From Chroogloeocystis siderophila 5.2 s.c.1 (lineage in GTDB: Bacteria > Cyanobacteriota > Cyanobacteriia > Cyanobacteriales > Chroococcidiopsidaceae), in assembly GCF_001904655.1 (NCBI RefSeq), contig NZ_MRCC01000006.1, forward strand, positions 1-64,000: DNA of 64,000 bases. Reading direction: 5' to 3'. Below, one piece after another: positions 50,661-60,345 of the stretch. The notes below the pieces were generated by a model, which had not been told where the DNA came from, made no database searches, and saw only the letters and a list, made by a program, of their open reading frames with translations. How positions within the stretch are numbered: the stretch's first letter is position 1; each line of letters opens with the position of its first letter. Position numbers and translations under genes: made by a program.

Positions 50661-51057
50661 TTATGCTGCCGTAACCTGCTCAACCACTGACCAGATCCAG
50701 CTTTTCATGATGTAAAGTTGAGTATCTAAGTCAATCTCTTGAAATGAATAATTTGTGCGCCCTGTCTCCTTGAAGTCTCTGTTGCACTGGTCAATTTCTG
50801 TAAGTGAAGCCTCCGCTAAAGCGGGGCAGATTGCTAAAGGCATCTCTGAGGCTCCAATGTACTGAGGTTGAAATTTATGCATAACAAAAGCAAGCGAACT
50901 ACCAGGATTAGAAACACCTAAACTTTCAAATTTAGGGAGATCTAGCTCGAAAAATTCTGATGACAAAGCGTTTTGAGAAAGTCCACACAATAGCTTGAGG
51001 TGGCATAAAAATGCTTTTTGTTCTTCATCGAAAGTTTTGTTTTTGTCGCACTAATCA
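50661..51057 (-). pseudogene. Frameshifted small gene of unknown function
   Basis: A protein-like frame of about 120 residues ends at 50661 (LCGLSQNALSSEFFELDLPK to SWIWSVVEQVTAA). Upstream it continues in the same frame through TFDEEQKAFLCHLKLL but has no ATG before a stop. An ATG at 51057 in another frame encodes MISATKTK, and one extra base in the A-run near 51035-51044 would join the two into a 131-residue product. It is either a recently frameshifted gene, a sequencing indel, or a gene starting at TTG 50990. No family recognised. Confidence 0.45.
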
Positions 51058-51138
51058 TCAATGCACGAGTTAATCTGCCAAAGTGCGATCGCTCAAGCCA
51101 AATGTAAAGTCTTCCCAGACTATCAAGCATGTTTCCGG

Positions 51139-51144
51139 TATAAT
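51139..51144 (+). promoter_or_regulatory. Candidate -10 box of trpB2
   Basis: A perfect TATAAT 28 bases before the ATG at 51172. It lies inside the longer frame that starts at 51061 and therefore argues for the shorter protein. The -35 position does not match the consensus. Confidence 0.4.
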
Positions 51145-51171
51145 ATGTGGCTTCTTACCACAACACCACTA

Positions 51172-52533
51172 ATGGAAACGATTAAATATACGCTTACAGA
51201 AGACCAAATGCCGACAGCTTGGTACAACATCCAAGCTGATTTACCGACTCCAATGCCGCCTGTATTGCATCCTGGAACAGGACAGCCAATTACTCCTAGC
51301 GATCTTGAACCTTTGTTTCCGATGGAGTTAATCGTGCAGGAGGTGAGCCAAGAACGATGGATCGAGATTCCTGAACAAGTACAATCAATTTACCGTCAAT
51401 GGCGACCAACACCACTATATCGCGCTCGACGTTTAGAACAAGCCCTCGATACTCCTGCCAAAATTTATTACAAATACGAAGGTGTTAGCCCTGCGGGTAG
51501 TCATAAGCCGAACACAGCAGTTGCGCAGGCATATTACAACAAACAAGCCAAAGTCAAACGTTTAACAACCGAAACAGGTGCAGGACAATGGGGTTCTTCT
51601 TTGGCTTTTGCTGGCGCGTTATTTGGGTTAGAGGTTGTGGTATACATGGTCAAAGTCAGCTACCGACAAAAACCTTATCGTCGGGCGTTGATGGAAGCTT
51701 ATGGTGCAAAAGTCATCGCTAGCCCTAGTCAAGAAACCGAGGCAGGAAGAAAGATTCTTGCGCAATATCCTGATAGTAATGGTAGTTTGGGGATTGCGAT
51801 TAGTGAATCTGTGGAAGTCGCTGTTCAAGATCCGCAATCGAAATATGCTTTGGGTAGTGTCCTTAATCACGTACTGCTGCATCAAACTGTAATTGGGTAT
51901 GAAGCGATCGCACAGTTAGAACAAGCTGGAGACTATCCTGATATCGTCGTTGGCTGTACAGGTGGGGGAAGTAACTTTGCGGGGATTGCTTTTCCTTTTA
52001 TTGGGGCAAAGCTACGCGGTGAGCAAAATAGTATCAGGTTTATTGCAGTTGAACCAGCAGCTTGTCCGACACTCACTCAAGGTAAATACACTTATGATTA
52101 TGGTGATACTGCACATCTGACCCCTCTTGTCAAGATGCACACTTTAGGTAATTCTTTTATGCCCGAAGGCGTTCATGCTGGTGGATTGCGGTATCATGGC
52201 ATGGCTCCTTTACTAAGTCACGTTGTCGAGTTAGGACTAATTGAAACTCGTGCCGAACCGCAACTTAGTTGTTTTGCTGCGGGGCTTACATTTGCACGGG
52301 TTGAGGGTATCCTTCCTGCACCTGAAGCGAATCATGCGATAAAAGCTGCGATTGATGAAGCGTTGCGCTGTAAAGAGGAAGGAACGAGTAAGACGATTTT
52401 ATTCAATCTCTGCGGTCACGGTCACTTTGATATGCAAGCTTATATGGATTACCAGGCAGGGTTACTCCGCGATACGGAATACAATGCAGAGGAAGTAGCG
52501 ATGGCGTTAGCGGGATTGCCCGTGTTTAATTAG
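51172..52533 (+). CDS. trpB2: TrpB2-type tryptophan synthase beta chain-like PLP enzyme
   Basis: 453 residues. [20 protein letters not shown] contains the Schiff-base lysine (SHKPNTA). ETGAGQWG and [20 protein letters not shown] are the substrate and phosphate loops, and [13 protein letters not shown] is the TrpB2 C-terminal signature. TrpB2 enzymes condense serine with free indole and in many organisms act beside TrpB1. No trpA is adjacent. The ATG at 51172 follows a TATAAT box; the upstream frame to 51061 lacks family resemblance. A strong terminator follows. Confidence 0.9.
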   Translation: METIKYTLTEDQMPTAWYNIQADLPTPMPPVLHPGTGQPITPSDLEPLFPMELIVQEVSQERWIEIPEQVQSIYRQWRPTPLYRARRLEQALDTPAKIYYKYEGVSPAGSHKPNTAVAQAYYNKQAKVKRLTTETGAGQWGSSLAFAGALFGLEVVVYMVKVSYRQKPYRRALMEAYGAKVIASPSQETEAGRKILAQYPDSNGSLGIAISESVEVAVQDPQSKYALGSVLNHVLLHQTVIGYEAIAQLEQAGDYPDIVVGCTGGGSNFAGIAFPFIGAKLRGEQNSIRFIAVEPAACPTLTQGKYTYDYGDTAHLTPLVKMHTLGNSFMPEGVHAGGLRYHGMAPLLSHVVELGLIETRAEPQLSCFAAGLTFARVEGILPAPEANHAIKAAIDEALRCKEEGTSKTILFNLCGHGHFDMQAYMDYQAGLLRDTEYNAEEVAMALAGLPVFN

Positions 52534-52571
52534 GTATTGCTGAGTTAGGGTATGAAGTAGTAAGCTTCAGC

Positions 52572-52630
52572 AGCCCCCTAAAGACACTCCGTTGTAGCAA
52601 GTGGCGTGAATTTAGAGGGCTTTTTATTTG
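52572..52630 (+). terminator. Intrinsic terminator of trpB2
   Basis: Arms GCCCCCTAAA (52573-52582) and TTTAGAGGGC (52611-52620) pair with one mismatch, enclosing a shorter inner CACT/AGTG pairing, and are followed by TTTTTATTT. It lies between the convergent trpB2 and glgA genes. Confidence 0.7.
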
Positions 52631-52638
52631 TAAAGCTC

Positions 52639-54084
52639 TTATTCCGCAGCAGCAGAAGCTAATTCTGCTTTAGAGTCAGATGTAGCATCTGGTTCGATGA
52701 CTTGCTCTTCTGGCAACCCAAGTATAGATTTATACAGCTTGATGTAATCTTTGGCAGATGTTGTCCAACTGAAATCCTGACTCATACCGCGTTGTTGAAG
52801 GGCTTGCCAGTAGTCTTTATAGCGGAAGCCTTCCCAAGCGCGCACCATACACGTATAAAGATCTAAAGGTTCGTAACGGTCAAAGCAATAGCCTGTACCT
52901 GCATGATTGATAGGATCGTGGTGCGATACGGTGTCAACTAAGCCACCTGTGCGGCGCACAATCGGCACGCAGCCATAGCGAAGCGCCAGCATTTGGCTGA
53001 TACCACAAGGCTCAAAACGGCTTGGCATCAAGAACGCATCACTACCAGCGTAAATGCGTCTTGCTAGGGCATCGTTGTAGAGTAAATAAGTTGCCATCCG
53101 TCCAGGAAAACGCGACGCCATTTGCCATAATTGACTTTCGTAATAGCGATCGCCTGTTCCTAACACGACAAACTGGGCATCGGTATAAGCCAAGAAGCGA
53201 TCAAGCGTTTGCAAAATTAAATCAATGCCTTTTTGCTCAACCAACCGCGTCACGATACCAATTAAAAAAGCACCCGAATTGACTTCTAAACCGACTTCTT
53301 CTTGTATTGCGACTTTATTTGCTTTGCGTTGGTCTAATGTATCAGTGGTAAATGTTTTAGCAATGTATTTATCAGTTGCTGGATCGTAAACTTCAGTGTC
53401 AATGCCATTGATGATACCAGATAGCTTACCACTAATAAACGACAACAATCCTTCCAACGTTTCACCATACTCAACTGTCTGAATCTGCTGCGCGTAGGTG
53501 GGAGAAACAGTCGTGACGCGATCAGCATATTGTACGGCGGCTGCCATTGTGTTGTGTCCTTGCATATACCACGGACACCAAGTAATTTTCTCTAAGTACC
53601 AGCGCCAAGGTCCTTGATATGCTAAGTTGTGGATTGTAAACACTGTCGAAATATCTGGAGATTGATGCATCCACACAGGAATCATGCCTGTGTGCCAGTC
53701 GTGACAGTGAATAATTTCGGGCTTCCAGTAGTTCCAAGCAAATTCTGCTGCACCGTTGGCAAATAGCGTGAATCTCCAGTCTTCGTCCTCTCCAGAATAA
53801 ATGCGACGCGGCCAAAACGCTGGGTGTCCGAACAAGTACAAGGGGACGTCAGTACCAGGAAGGACAAATTCGTAAACTGCGAAGGATTGAAACATCGCAT
53901 TACCGTACCAAACTGGATCTTTGGGAATCTCCATTTTGTCGGGCAAAAAGCCATAATATGGCATGAATATCCGGACATCATGCCCCATTGCTTTTAGTAC
54001 TTTGGGTAAAGCACCTACAACGTCTCCCATTCCACCAACTTTGGCAATGGGGGCTGCTTCTGCGGCAACAAACAGAATTCGCAT
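52639..54084 (-). CDS. glgA: Glycogen synthase (ADP-glucose type)
   Basis: A GT5 enzyme of 481 residues that extends alpha-1,4-glucan from ADP-glucose. The ADP-glucose loop [14 protein letters not shown] is at residues 15-28. [28 protein letters not shown] and the motif [19 protein letters not shown] with its catalytic glutamate are all present. An alanine-rich C-terminal tail is extra. Many cyanobacteria have two glgA genes; I cannot tell which paralogue this is without comparison. Confidence 0.95.
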   Translation of the reverse strand: MRILFVAAEAAPIAKVGGMGDVVGALPKVLKAMGHDVRIFMPYYGFLPDKMEIPKDPVWYGNAMFQSFAVYEFVLPGTDVPLYLFGHPAFWPRRIYSGEDEDWRFTLFANGAAEFAWNYWKPEIIHCHDWHTGMIPVWMHQSPDISTVFTIHNLAYQGPWRWYLEKITWCPWYMQGHNTMAAAVQYADRVTTVSPTYAQQIQTVEYGETLEGLLSFISGKLSGIINGIDTEVYDPATDKYIAKTFTTDTLDQRKANKVAIQEEVGLEVNSGAFLIGIVTRLVEQKGIDLILQTLDRFLAYTDAQFVVLGTGDRYYESQLWQMASRFPGRMATYLLYNDALARRIYAGSDAFLMPSRFEPCGISQMLALRYGCVPIVRRTGGLVDTVSHHDPINHAGTGYCFDRYEPLDLYTCMVRAWEGFRYKDYWQALQQRGMSQDFSWTTSAKDYIKLYKSILGLPEEQVIEPDATSDSKAELASAAAE

Positions 54085-54137
54085 CTTAATTTTTATGTCC
54101 CCTAATTGTATTGCGTCGAGATCATGATAGCGGATGT

Positions 54138-54165
54138 GAGGAGCGAGGGGTGAGGGGTGAGTGGC
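54138..54165. repeat. Degenerate heptamer repeat between hemC and glgA
   Basis: Four 7-base units in a row (GAGGAGC, GAGGGGT, GAGGGGT, GAGTGGC) in the 169-base gap. They are of the same short heptameric class as those inside the ribosomal block. Confidence 0.65.
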
Positions 54166-54253
54166 TAGTGAATAGAGAACAATCGTGTATTACTTCTCCT
54201 TTACCCCCTGCGCCCTCTTGCCTAAGAAGCTTCCTCAGCTTCCCCTGCTAGTT

Positions 54254-55234
54254 TCATCCGCGTTGTACCGCTTGAAAGATCTCTTCTAAAATCTCTTGCG
54301 CACCTTGTTGACGAAGGCGTTGGGCAAGTTCAGTTCCCAGTTTTTCGGCGGTGCTAACGCTACCTATTACGGTGTCTTTGACGAACTTTGTGCCGTCTAC
54401 ACTCGCAACTATACCTGTTAGTGTTAAAGTATCGCCGTCGAGTTGAGTGTTGACACCGATAGGAACTTGACAACCGCCTTCGAGAGAGCGTAAAAAGGCT
54501 CGTTCAGCTAATGTGCGATCGCGTGTGGGTACGTGTTCAATTGCCTGAATTAATGACAGCACTTCGGTATCATCAGTACGGCATTCAATGCCTAGCGCAC
54601 CTTGCCCAACGGCGTGTAACGAAACTTCTGCGGGTAAAACCTGGTGAATGCGATCGCCCATTCCTAAGCGTCTTAACCCTGCTACGGCTAAAATAATTGC
54701 ATCGTATTCGCCTGCATCAAGTTTTGCTAATCGAGTATTTAAATTGCCTCGGATATCTTTAAAAGTCAGATGCGGAAAGTGATGGCGTAGCTGTGCTAAA
54801 CGTCGTAAAGAAGAAGTTCCGATGACTGCACCTTCAGGTAAAGTATCGATTTGTTTATCTTTGTGCTTTTCGTGTACAACTAATGCATCAGCAGGATCTT
54901 CGCGTTCAGTGACAACTCCTAGCATTAAACCTTCAGGCAAGTTTGTCGGCAAATCTTTGAGCGAATGCACCGCAAAATCAATTTCATGGCTTTGCATTCC
55001 GACTTCAAGTTCTTTAGTAAATAGCCCTTTATCGCCAATCTTAGCGAGGGCGACATCCAAAATTTTGTCGCCTTGCGTAGACATCGTGTGAACTTCAAAG
55101 GTGCGATCGGGAAATGCTTTTTGTAGTTGTTCTTGCACCCAATAAGTCTGTACTAGCGCAAGTTGACTTTTACGCGAACCAATGCGGATTGTGCGAGTAG
55201 AACTGGAAACAGTAGGAGAAGCGTTGGGGGACAT
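54254..55234 (-). CDS. hemC: Porphobilinogen deaminase (hydroxymethylbilane synthase)
   Basis: Polymerises four porphobilinogens to hydroxymethylbilane in the haem and chlorophyll pathway. [17 protein letters not shown] carries the substrate-binding arginines (near 140-150), the dipyrromethane cofactor cysteine is Cys255 in EGGCQVPIG, and the catalytic Asp lies in VHSLKDLPT. 326 residues is normal. The N-terminal Ser/Thr-rich extension of about 12 residues is dispensable looking. Confidence 0.96.
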   Translation of the reverse strand: MSPNASPTVSSSTRTIRIGSRKSQLALVQTYWVQEQLQKAFPDRTFEVHTMSTQGDKILDVALAKIGDKGLFTKELEVGMQSHEIDFAVHSLKDLPTNLPEGLMLGVVTEREDPADALVVHEKHKDKQIDTLPEGAVIGTSSLRRLAQLRHHFPHLTFKDIRGNLNTRLAKLDAGEYDAIILAVAGLRRLGMGDRIHQVLPAEVSLHAVGQGALGIECRTDDTEVLSLIQAIEHVPTRDRTLAERAFLRSLEGGCQVPIGVNTQLDGDTLTLTGIVASVDGTKFVKDTVIGSVSTAEKLGTELAQRLRQQGAQEILEEIFQAVQRG

Positions 55235-55630
55235 ATAAGCAATTCAAAATTCAAAATTTAAATGTCTAACAGCGGATTGCATTGTAGCAGCACAAATTAA
55301 ATCACTTGATCTAGACTACCTTAGTGCTTGACTAAGAAAAGCAATATTAATTCGTAATTCGTAATGATTTCTGATTTAGTGCTGCACTTTTGCTCAACTA
55401 GACTAAACAGGTAGACTGTGTTTATTGAGTCGTTACTTAATAAACATTGATTTATATAAGTATAACCGCTAAGGTATTGCTACTGATTTACTGTCTTTGT
55501 CTCCGCGTTTGTACGGTTTTTATCCAAATTTTGTAGCTGATACATTAAGCTTAGAAAAACATTCTACTGTTGTTGCTTGTTTAATCAATCTTTAGCTGCA
55601 CTCTAGTAATTCTTTGCCATTAGAATCTTA
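55235..55630. other. Intergenic region between hemC and the pentapeptide gene
   Basis: About 400 AT-rich bases without a supported open frame. A perfect 7-bp inverted repeat (GTTTATT/AATAAAC at 55420-55426 and 55439-55445) is present but has no clear role. Confidence 0.5.
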
Positions 55631-56392
55631 ATGAAAGCCTCTATAGCTATTACTACTACACTACTGGTAGTTTCTGTCGTACCTTCTGCATCGGCTAATA
55701 CCGAAAAGATCCAACAACTTCTAGCGACAAAAGAGTGTCAAAACTGCGACTTGAGTGGTGCTGGGTTAGTTTTGGCTAATCTATCAGGTGCAAATTTGAG
55801 TGGTGCAAATTTAAGTGGCGCCAATCTCAGTCGTGCCAATCTTAGCGGTGCTAACCTTGTTGGTGCAAATCTTGTTGGTACAAGTTTATTTGGGGCAAAC
55901 TTAAGTGGCGCTATCTTGAGTGGTTCGGATTTAAGTGCGGCTGACTTGCGAGATACTTTTTTAGCAAACGCCAATTTAACTGGTGCGCAGTTAGCTGGGG
56001 CAAATTTACAGGGTGCAGTAGGTATACCACCGCAAATAGGAAATGCGGAAGATTTTTATGGTTGGGGTGTCGTGCAAGGTAAAAAAGGAGATCCACAAGG
56101 TGCGATCGCCTATTTCAATCAAGCATTGAGTATTAAACCTGATTATGCTGCGGCGTATCTGGCAAGGGGTGTGGCACGCTACCAACTTTTTGATCGCCTT
56201 GGTGCGCTGCAAGATGCTAAACAAGCCGAAAAACTTTTTTCAGCGCAAGCTAATAACGATGGGTTACAAACCACGCAAGTTTTTATTGCAGAACTAGAAA
56301 ATCCTCCGAGTGAATCTGTACCAAAAAGTAAACCAAATTTTATGAACTTTCTAGGTGCAGTAGGTTCAGTTTTATTAAGATTTTTATTTTGA
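55631..56392 (+). CDS. Secreted pentapeptide-repeat and TPR-like protein
   Basis: 253 residues. A signal peptide (residues 1-22, ending ASA) is followed by a short linker with CQNC and about 16 consecutive A(N/D)LxG-type pentapeptides (roughly 40-125) that should form a right-handed quadrilateral beta-helix. A TPR-like helical pair follows ([20 protein letters not shown] at about 155-175), and the protein ends in a hydrophobic segment. The fold mediates protein contacts in the periplasm or on the membrane; no partner is evident. Its stop codon lies 9 bases from the candidate attC site of the cassette. Confidence 0.85.
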   Translation: MKASIAITTTLLVVSVVPSASANTEKIQQLLATKECQNCDLSGAGLVLANLSGANLSGANLSGANLSRANLSGANLVGANLVGTSLFGANLSGAILSGSDLSAADLRDTFLANANLTGAQLAGANLQGAVGIPPQIGNAEDFYGWGVVQGKKGDPQGAIAYFNQALSIKPDYAAAYLARGVARYQLFDRLGALQDAKQAEKLFSAQANNDGLQTTQVFIAELENPPSESVPKSKPNFMNFLGAVGSVLLRFLF

Positions 56393-56401
56393 ATGTTTGT
56401 T

Positions 56402-56487
56402 GGGTAACGGTGAAGTTGTGCGGCGGCAGATAACCTTAAACTCTCACCGACAACCTCTGTTCCGTCCGCACCAACGCATTGTTAGGT
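56402..56487 (-). other. attC: Candidate integron attC site after the endonuclease gene
   Basis: On the minus strand the outer box R'' reads ACCTAAC (56481-56487; consensus RYYYAAC), 11 bases after the endonuclease stop. It is followed by L'' GTTGGTGCGG, which pairs with L' CCGCACAAC near the other end but leaves one extra G unpaired. That is the extrahelical base typical of attC. A further bulge and an unpaired centre follow. The inner end is GTTACCC (56402-56408), of which TTACCC should belong to the flank. The site spans 86 bases. It is identified by eye, without a covariance model. Confidence 0.7.
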
Positions 56488-56498
56488 GGCTGTTGCTT

Positions 56499-57467
56499 CT
56501 ACAAACTGCACAGCCAACGAGAAATAGATGCAACTTGGTCCTCCTCATTTAGGTTTGCAGCATTACTGAGCATCCCACTTTGTAGTTGCTCCCAAATTTC
56601 GCCAGCCATCCTTCTCTCGATCGCTGCCCCTACAAAAAAGGTAAGTGGTGAATGACCAGCATCTGCAAAGGCTTGTCGTATACGATTCAGCGCCGCTTGT
56701 GCCGTTTTCCAATGCTCGTCAGCACCGGCTGGATCAATTCCGCCCTTCAACTCTCCCAAGGCAATTGTGTAAGGCTCAACTTCAACAGGTTCTATCTTGC
56801 TGGATTTATTCGCGGGCAGTGCTTCTGGCGCAAGATTGAACAAACAGAGATCTACATTACTTTTAACCAACGGAATATTTAGGTTATAGATAAGTGTACG
56901 CCTACCAAGATCACTCTCCCAACTGAGTCCGCGTAAAGATAACTCAATTTCTGCATCGTCATTTGTCATCGCTATCCACTTTTTTGTCTTTGAATGCTGC
57001 CAATGGTAACTTTGACCTGCAATGGTCAGGGTTGAAAGAATAGCACGAGTCAGTTTCCTTTGGGCGAGCGCTCCACCGATATTACGCATTGAACCACCGA
57101 GCGTATCGCCACGAGTCAATAGAAATCTAAAGACTAATTCCTCTACAAAATTTGCACCTGCTGGTTCAAGAAAGTTCTTAATTAGACCGTTAATCGCATC
57201 AATTTTATCCTCTGCGGTCAAATGAGCAAGAGATTTGTCCGATAATCCTGCCGCAGTCAACAGTCCCATCTCGATACCCTGAACGTTTAGCAAATCAGCA
57301 GGATTTCTAACTTGATTTGCTGCTGCTTGAAGTGCCCTTGCCTCTGCAACATAAGGGGTAGCCCGTCGATTCTTCTCAAGTGCAAGTGCCACAAAGCCCG
57401 CACGAGTCGCTTCATAGGTTGTTACAAGATCATCACTAGACTGAAGATGGTTAAGATAAGCAGTCAT
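56499..57467 (-). CDS. Type II restriction endonuclease, AvaI/BsoBI family
   Basis: 322 residues. From memory it closely resembles AvaI and BsoBI, which cut C^YCGRG, including the start [20 protein letters not shown]. Catalytic residues corresponding to BsoBI Asp212, Glu240 and Lys242 are Asp206 (SNVDLCLF) and Glu239 and Lys241 ([13 protein letters not shown]). All are intact, so it should be active. The start ATG is 9 bases after the methyltransferase stop. The specificity is inferred from family resemblance, not tested. A candidate attC lies 11 bases after its stop. Confidence 0.9.
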   Translation of the reverse strand: MTAYLNHLQSSDDLVTTYEATRAGFVALALEKNRRATPYVAEARALQAAANQVRNPADLLNVQGIEMGLLTAAGLSDKSLAHLTAEDKIDAINGLIKNFLEPAGANFVEELVFRFLLTRGDTLGGSMRNIGGALAQRKLTRAILSTLTIAGQSYHWQHSKTKKWIAMTNDDAEIELSLRGLSWESDLGRRTLIYNLNIPLVKSNVDLCLFNLAPEALPANKSSKIEPVEVEPYTIALGELKGGIDPAGADEHWKTAQAALNRIRQAFADAGHSPLTFFVGAAIERRMAGEIWEQLQSGMLSNAANLNEEDQVASISRWLCSL

Positions 57468-57476
57468 AGGATCAGG

Positions 57477-58910
57477 TTACTGTTTTCTCCATACATAAAC
57501 ACATTTTCTCAAGGGATCACGCCCATGATTTCCCATTTGCTGACTACTGTTACCCTTATCACCAGGCAAAACGAGAATATTTTCAACGATAAAACCTAGT
57601 TTCTCTGCAAAGTCAGAGAGGATCATATCCACTGAAATACTTACGCCGGAGTAACGCACATTGTCATTGACCATAAATAACAGTGCCCCAGGTTTGAGTA
57701 CGCGAAAACATTCTTGTATGACACAAGCCATTTCATAAAAGTAACCTCTCACCATCCTGGGTATTCCGTTATTATTTAATACACCCTGGAGTTTCTGATT
57801 ATCTAAATATTTTAGGATGGCTTGCAATAAAGGTTGTGAATTCGCAGTCTCTATAGCCAGGTTCCAATTTGGATTGATAGCCAATAGATCTTTCAAGCGA
57901 TTTTCAACTGTGCAACTTAACATCTCCTGTCGGAGATTGATTAGTCCCTTTTCAGAAACATCTAACAATGCAAGCTCTAAGGCATAAGTACGAGTGTAGT
58001 CATATCGATTGCAATAGGGTGGAGACGTGATAACAGCGTCATAAATTGCATCAGGTAAAGTCGGCAGCAATTTTAGGCAAGATCCTTTAAGAAGTTTGAT
58101 TTCACCTTGTGGTCTCCTAACTGAAAAAAGTTCTACCTGATGTGTAGGGGGTTCCAGATCATCAATAATTTCTTGGATTTTATTGGTAATAGCATAATCA
58201 AAATTTAGGATTTCACCTTTATTGAAAGGCTTTTTCCCCTGTCCACGACCGGAGCGATAATCCCAACGAAGATATTGTCCATCTTTGCGAGTGTAGCTTA
58301 TAGACTCTAAAACACATAGTAGAGCAAAGAGCAAAACCTCTCGAACTCTTTCGCTCTCCTGATAACAAGCTCCGAGGTACTGCTCAATTGCTCTTTTATT
58401 TTCTGTAGAATAAGCTCCTTTTGTAATCCTAAATTCTGGTAAACAGAACTCTTTATCAGCCTGTTTCCATATTTGCGAACTCAACCAAGTTTTAAGACGT
58501 ACAAGATCATCGAATGTAAATCCTGTATCAAGGGCTTTCTTCGTCTCAATAATTTGTTGACCAATTGGTAACAATTCAATGCCATCAGCATTAAGTCCCA
58601 AATCACTAGCGGCAAACAAAGCCGTTCCGCTACCTGCGAAGGGATCTAGAATCTTGCCCTGATTAAACCCGTATCTTTGAAATAAAAACTCAACAAGAGA
58701 AGCGGAGAAGGCTTCTTTGTACTTGTACCATCGATATATAGGTCTTGTTTTGTTAGCTTGAAAACTTACTAAAAGCCTAGTAAGTGCAGGCTGAACTAAA
58801 AACTTAGATTGGAAATGGTGCTGCAATTGCTGGTCAAGGTTGTCAATTTCCCTAAGAGCAATATTTTGCACTTCAGGAGCAATATCGGAGATGCTTGACA
58901 GACTTACCAC
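57477..58910 (-). CDS. DNA (cytosine-N4) methyltransferase of the AvaI-like system
   Basis: 477 residues. The SAM-binding motif DPFAGSGT (89-96) precedes the catalytic motif SPPY (296-299, [14 protein letters not shown]), the SPPY form favouring N4-cytosine methylation. It would protect host CYCGRG sites from the endonuclease. Translation starts at GTG 58910 with a GGGG stretch upstream. No ATG lies in the correct N-terminal region. It is the first gene of the pair and is expressed from its own candidate extended -10 promoter, so protection can precede cutting. No separate controller (C) gene was found. Confidence 0.9.
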   Translation of the reverse strand: MVSLSSISDIAPEVQNIALREIDNLDQQLQHHFQSKFLVQPALTRLLVSFQANKTRPIYRWYKYKEAFSASLVEFLFQRYGFNQGKILDPFAGSGTALFAASDLGLNADGIELLPIGQQIIETKKALDTGFTFDDLVRLKTWLSSQIWKQADKEFCLPEFRITKGAYSTENKRAIEQYLGACYQESERVREVLLFALLCVLESISYTRKDGQYLRWDYRSGRGQGKKPFNKGEILNFDYAITNKIQEIIDDLEPPTHQVELFSVRRPQGEIKLLKGSCLKLLPTLPDAIYDAVITSPPYCNRYDYTRTYALELALLDVSEKGLINLRQEMLSCTVENRLKDLLAINPNWNLAIETANSQPLLQAILKYLDNQKLQGVLNNNGIPRMVRGYFYEMACVIQECFRVLKPGALLFMVNDNVRYSGVSISVDMILSDFAEKLGFIVENILVLPGDKGNSSQQMGNHGRDPLRKCVYVWRKQ

Positions 58911-58943
58911 AAGTATTAGTCCCCATGAAACACAGATCTGCTC

Positions 58944-58952
58944 ATTATACCA
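58944..58952 (-). promoter_or_regulatory. Candidate extended -10 promoter of the methyltransferase
   Basis: On the minus strand TGGTATAAT (58944-58952) combines an extended -10 (TGN) with a perfect TATAAT, about 34 bases before the GTG start. A good -35 box is missing, which is normal for extended -10 promoters. It lies inside the cassette, so expression need not depend on an integron promoter. Confidence 0.5.
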
Positions 58953-59034
58953 GTGCTTCTAGGAGTCTGCCGAATCAAGGTTACATCGAATGACCTCTCA
59001 AGATTGCTCTAACAGATCTAACAGATATGTGAAA

Positions 59035-59044
59035 GCCACCTAAC
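59035..59044 (-). other. attI: Leading core site at the attI-cassette junction
   Basis: The minus strand reads GTTAGGTGGC and contains the integron core GTTRRRY. A second core-like GTTAGAT lies at 59016-59022. The exact complement of the 10-mer is at the attC outer arm. The junction is 211 bases before intI, so attI proper would occupy roughly 59044-59200. Confidence 0.6.
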
Positions 59045-59210
59045 TATTAATAGACGGAATTTTTCTACCTAAGATCCCATACTGGGTGGATAGACAGAAT
59101 GATTCGGTATATACCCCCAATTTAGTACTTATGCCGATATTTCCCTTATATTAAGCCGTTTAGGATGAATAGCAAGAATCTTTCCGCATATTTTCAGATC
59201 CCTTACGGAG
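59045..59210. other. attI-proximal region upstream of intI
   Basis: No open frame. It contains the integrase promoter and presumably the IntI-binding repeats of attI. I could not define them beyond the core site at 59038-59044. Confidence 0.4.
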
Positions 59211-59251
59211 ATAAGTAAGTGTACTATTAAATACACAATACACTTACTTAT
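59211..59251. promoter_or_regulatory. Perfect 13-bp inverted repeat immediately before intI
   Basis: ATAAGTAAGTGTA (59211-59223) and its exact complement TACACTTACTTAT (59239-59251) are separated by 15 bases and end four bases before the intI ATG. As DNA it could be an operator for a dimeric regulator. As RNA it would form a hairpin next to the start codon and limit translation. Neither function is demonstrated. Confidence 0.6.
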
Positions 59252-59255
59252 TTCT

Positions 59256-60218
59256 ATGCAGCCACCTCCTAAAAAATTGCTGGATCAGGTACGGGATGCG
59301 ATTCGTCTCAAGCACTACGCCTACCGTACTGAAGAAACATACGTGCAGTGGATTCGCCGCTACATCCTGTTTCACAATAAGCGCCATCCAAAAGAGATGG
59401 GCAAAGCTGAAATTGAAGCATTCCTCACCTATTTAGCTGTCGAGGGGCAGGTTTCCGCTTCGACTCAAAATCAAGCGCTTAGTGCGCTGCTGTTTCTCTA
59501 TCGCGAAGTGCTCAAGCTGGAAATGTCGGGCATTGATGCCGTTCGAGCGAAACGACCTCAGTACGTGCCTACCGTGTTGACCAAACAGGAGGCGATCGCC
59601 GTGATTCAGCAGTGTGACGGTATTTATCAACTGGTTGTGAAGCTACTCTACGGAAGTGGTCTTCGTTTAATCGAAGGGTTGCGCTTGCGAGTGAAGGATG
59701 TTGACTTTGCCCAACAGCAAATCGTGGTCAGAGATGGTAAAGGTAGCAAAAGCCGCGTGACAATGCTGCCATCGAGTGTCGCAGCAGAATTGCGAGATCA
59801 TCTAGTGGGTGTTCAACGACAGCACCAACGAGACTTGAGTCGAGGGTTTGGGACCGTGAATCTGCCCTTTGCACTTGAGCGTAAATATCCAAATGCCAAC
59901 CGAGAATGGATCTGGCAGTACGTATTTCCATCCAGTTCAATGACCAAAGATCCACGCAGTGGGTTAGTGTGCCGACATCACTTACATGAAAGTGGAGTAC
60001 AAAAGGCGGTTAAACAAGCTGCAAGGGCTGTAAAGCTCACTAAGCGGATTGGCTGTCACACCTTCCGTCATAGCTTTGCCACTCATTTGTTAGAGAGCGG
60101 GTATGACATCCGCACGATTCAAGAACTGCTTGGGCATAAGGACGTTAAGACAACAATGATTTACACTCACGTTCTCAATCGTGGTGGAAAGAGTGTGCGA
60201 AGTCCACTTGATTTATAG
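59256..60218 (+). CDS. intI: Integron integrase IntI (tyrosine recombinase)
   Basis: 320 residues. The tyrosine-recombinase catalytic set is complete: Arg137 (GSGLRLIE), Lys162 or Lys165, His268 and Arg271 ([11 protein letters not shown]), His294 (LLGHKDV) and the nucleophile Tyr303 (TTMIYTHVL). The extra helix that distinguishes integron integrases from XerC/D is present at about 203-224 ([20 protein letters not shown]). It recombines attC hairpins with attI. The gene diverges from the R-M cassette. It appears intact. Horizontal origin is plausible. Confidence 0.93.
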   Translation: MQPPPKKLLDQVRDAIRLKHYAYRTEETYVQWIRRYILFHNKRHPKEMGKAEIEAFLTYLAVEGQVSASTQNQALSALLFLYREVLKLEMSGIDAVRAKRPQYVPTVLTKQEAIAVIQQCDGIYQLVVKLLYGSGLRLIEGLRLRVKDVDFAQQQIVVRDGKGSKSRVTMLPSSVAAELRDHLVGVQRQHQRDLSRGFGTVNLPFALERKYPNANREWIWQYVFPSSSMTKDPRSGLVCRHHLHESGVQKAVKQAARAVKLTKRIGCHTFRHSFATHLLESGYDIRTIQELLGHKDVKTTMIYTHVLNRGGKSVRSPLDL

Positions 60219-60345
60219 CGATAAATTATGTCGAAATCATGATCGCAAGCATAATCTGATCTTGAGGCAATTCACTTACAATGCTGATCGACATAAGCTT
60301 TTATTTGTAGATACTTACTCAATAATTTATCACTGCATATTTTTT

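Larger units (their letters stand above)
56408..59043 (-). mobile_element. Candidate integron gene cassette carrying an AvaI-like R-M system
   Basis: The 2636-base segment lies between the attI-side core next to intI and the candidate attC. It contains just the methyltransferase and endonuclease genes, both transcribed away from intI, the usual cassette orientation. The cassette's leading core GTTAGGTGGC (minus strand, 59035-59044) is exactly complementary to the attC outer arm GCCACCTAAC (minus strand of 56481-56490). A circularised cassette would therefore have a perfectly matched attC outer stem. A single cassette is present; beyond the attC lies an opposite-strand gene, ending the array. 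Confidence 0.7.

Noticed and set aside
51061-51171. In-frame extension of trpB2 by 37 codons
   Set aside because: No TrpB2 resemblance, and a TATAAT box lies within it; the ATG at 51172 fits the family.
55738-55974. Minus-strand frame with regular repeats (APLKFAP-like)
   Set aside because: It is the antisense shadow of the pentapeptide repeats in the real gene at 55631-56392.
59221-59240. LexA box overlapping the intI inverted repeat
   Set aside because: The sequence does not fit the cyanobacterial LexA consensus with two GTAC/GTWC half-sites at the right spacing.
60181-60345. In-frame extension of tenA overlapping the end of intI
   Set aside because: The residues are not TenA-like and have poor composition; the ATG at 60346 fits the family start.
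60219-60345. Possible TPP riboswitch before tenA
   Set aside because: The conserved CTGAGA element and the expected helices are not present.
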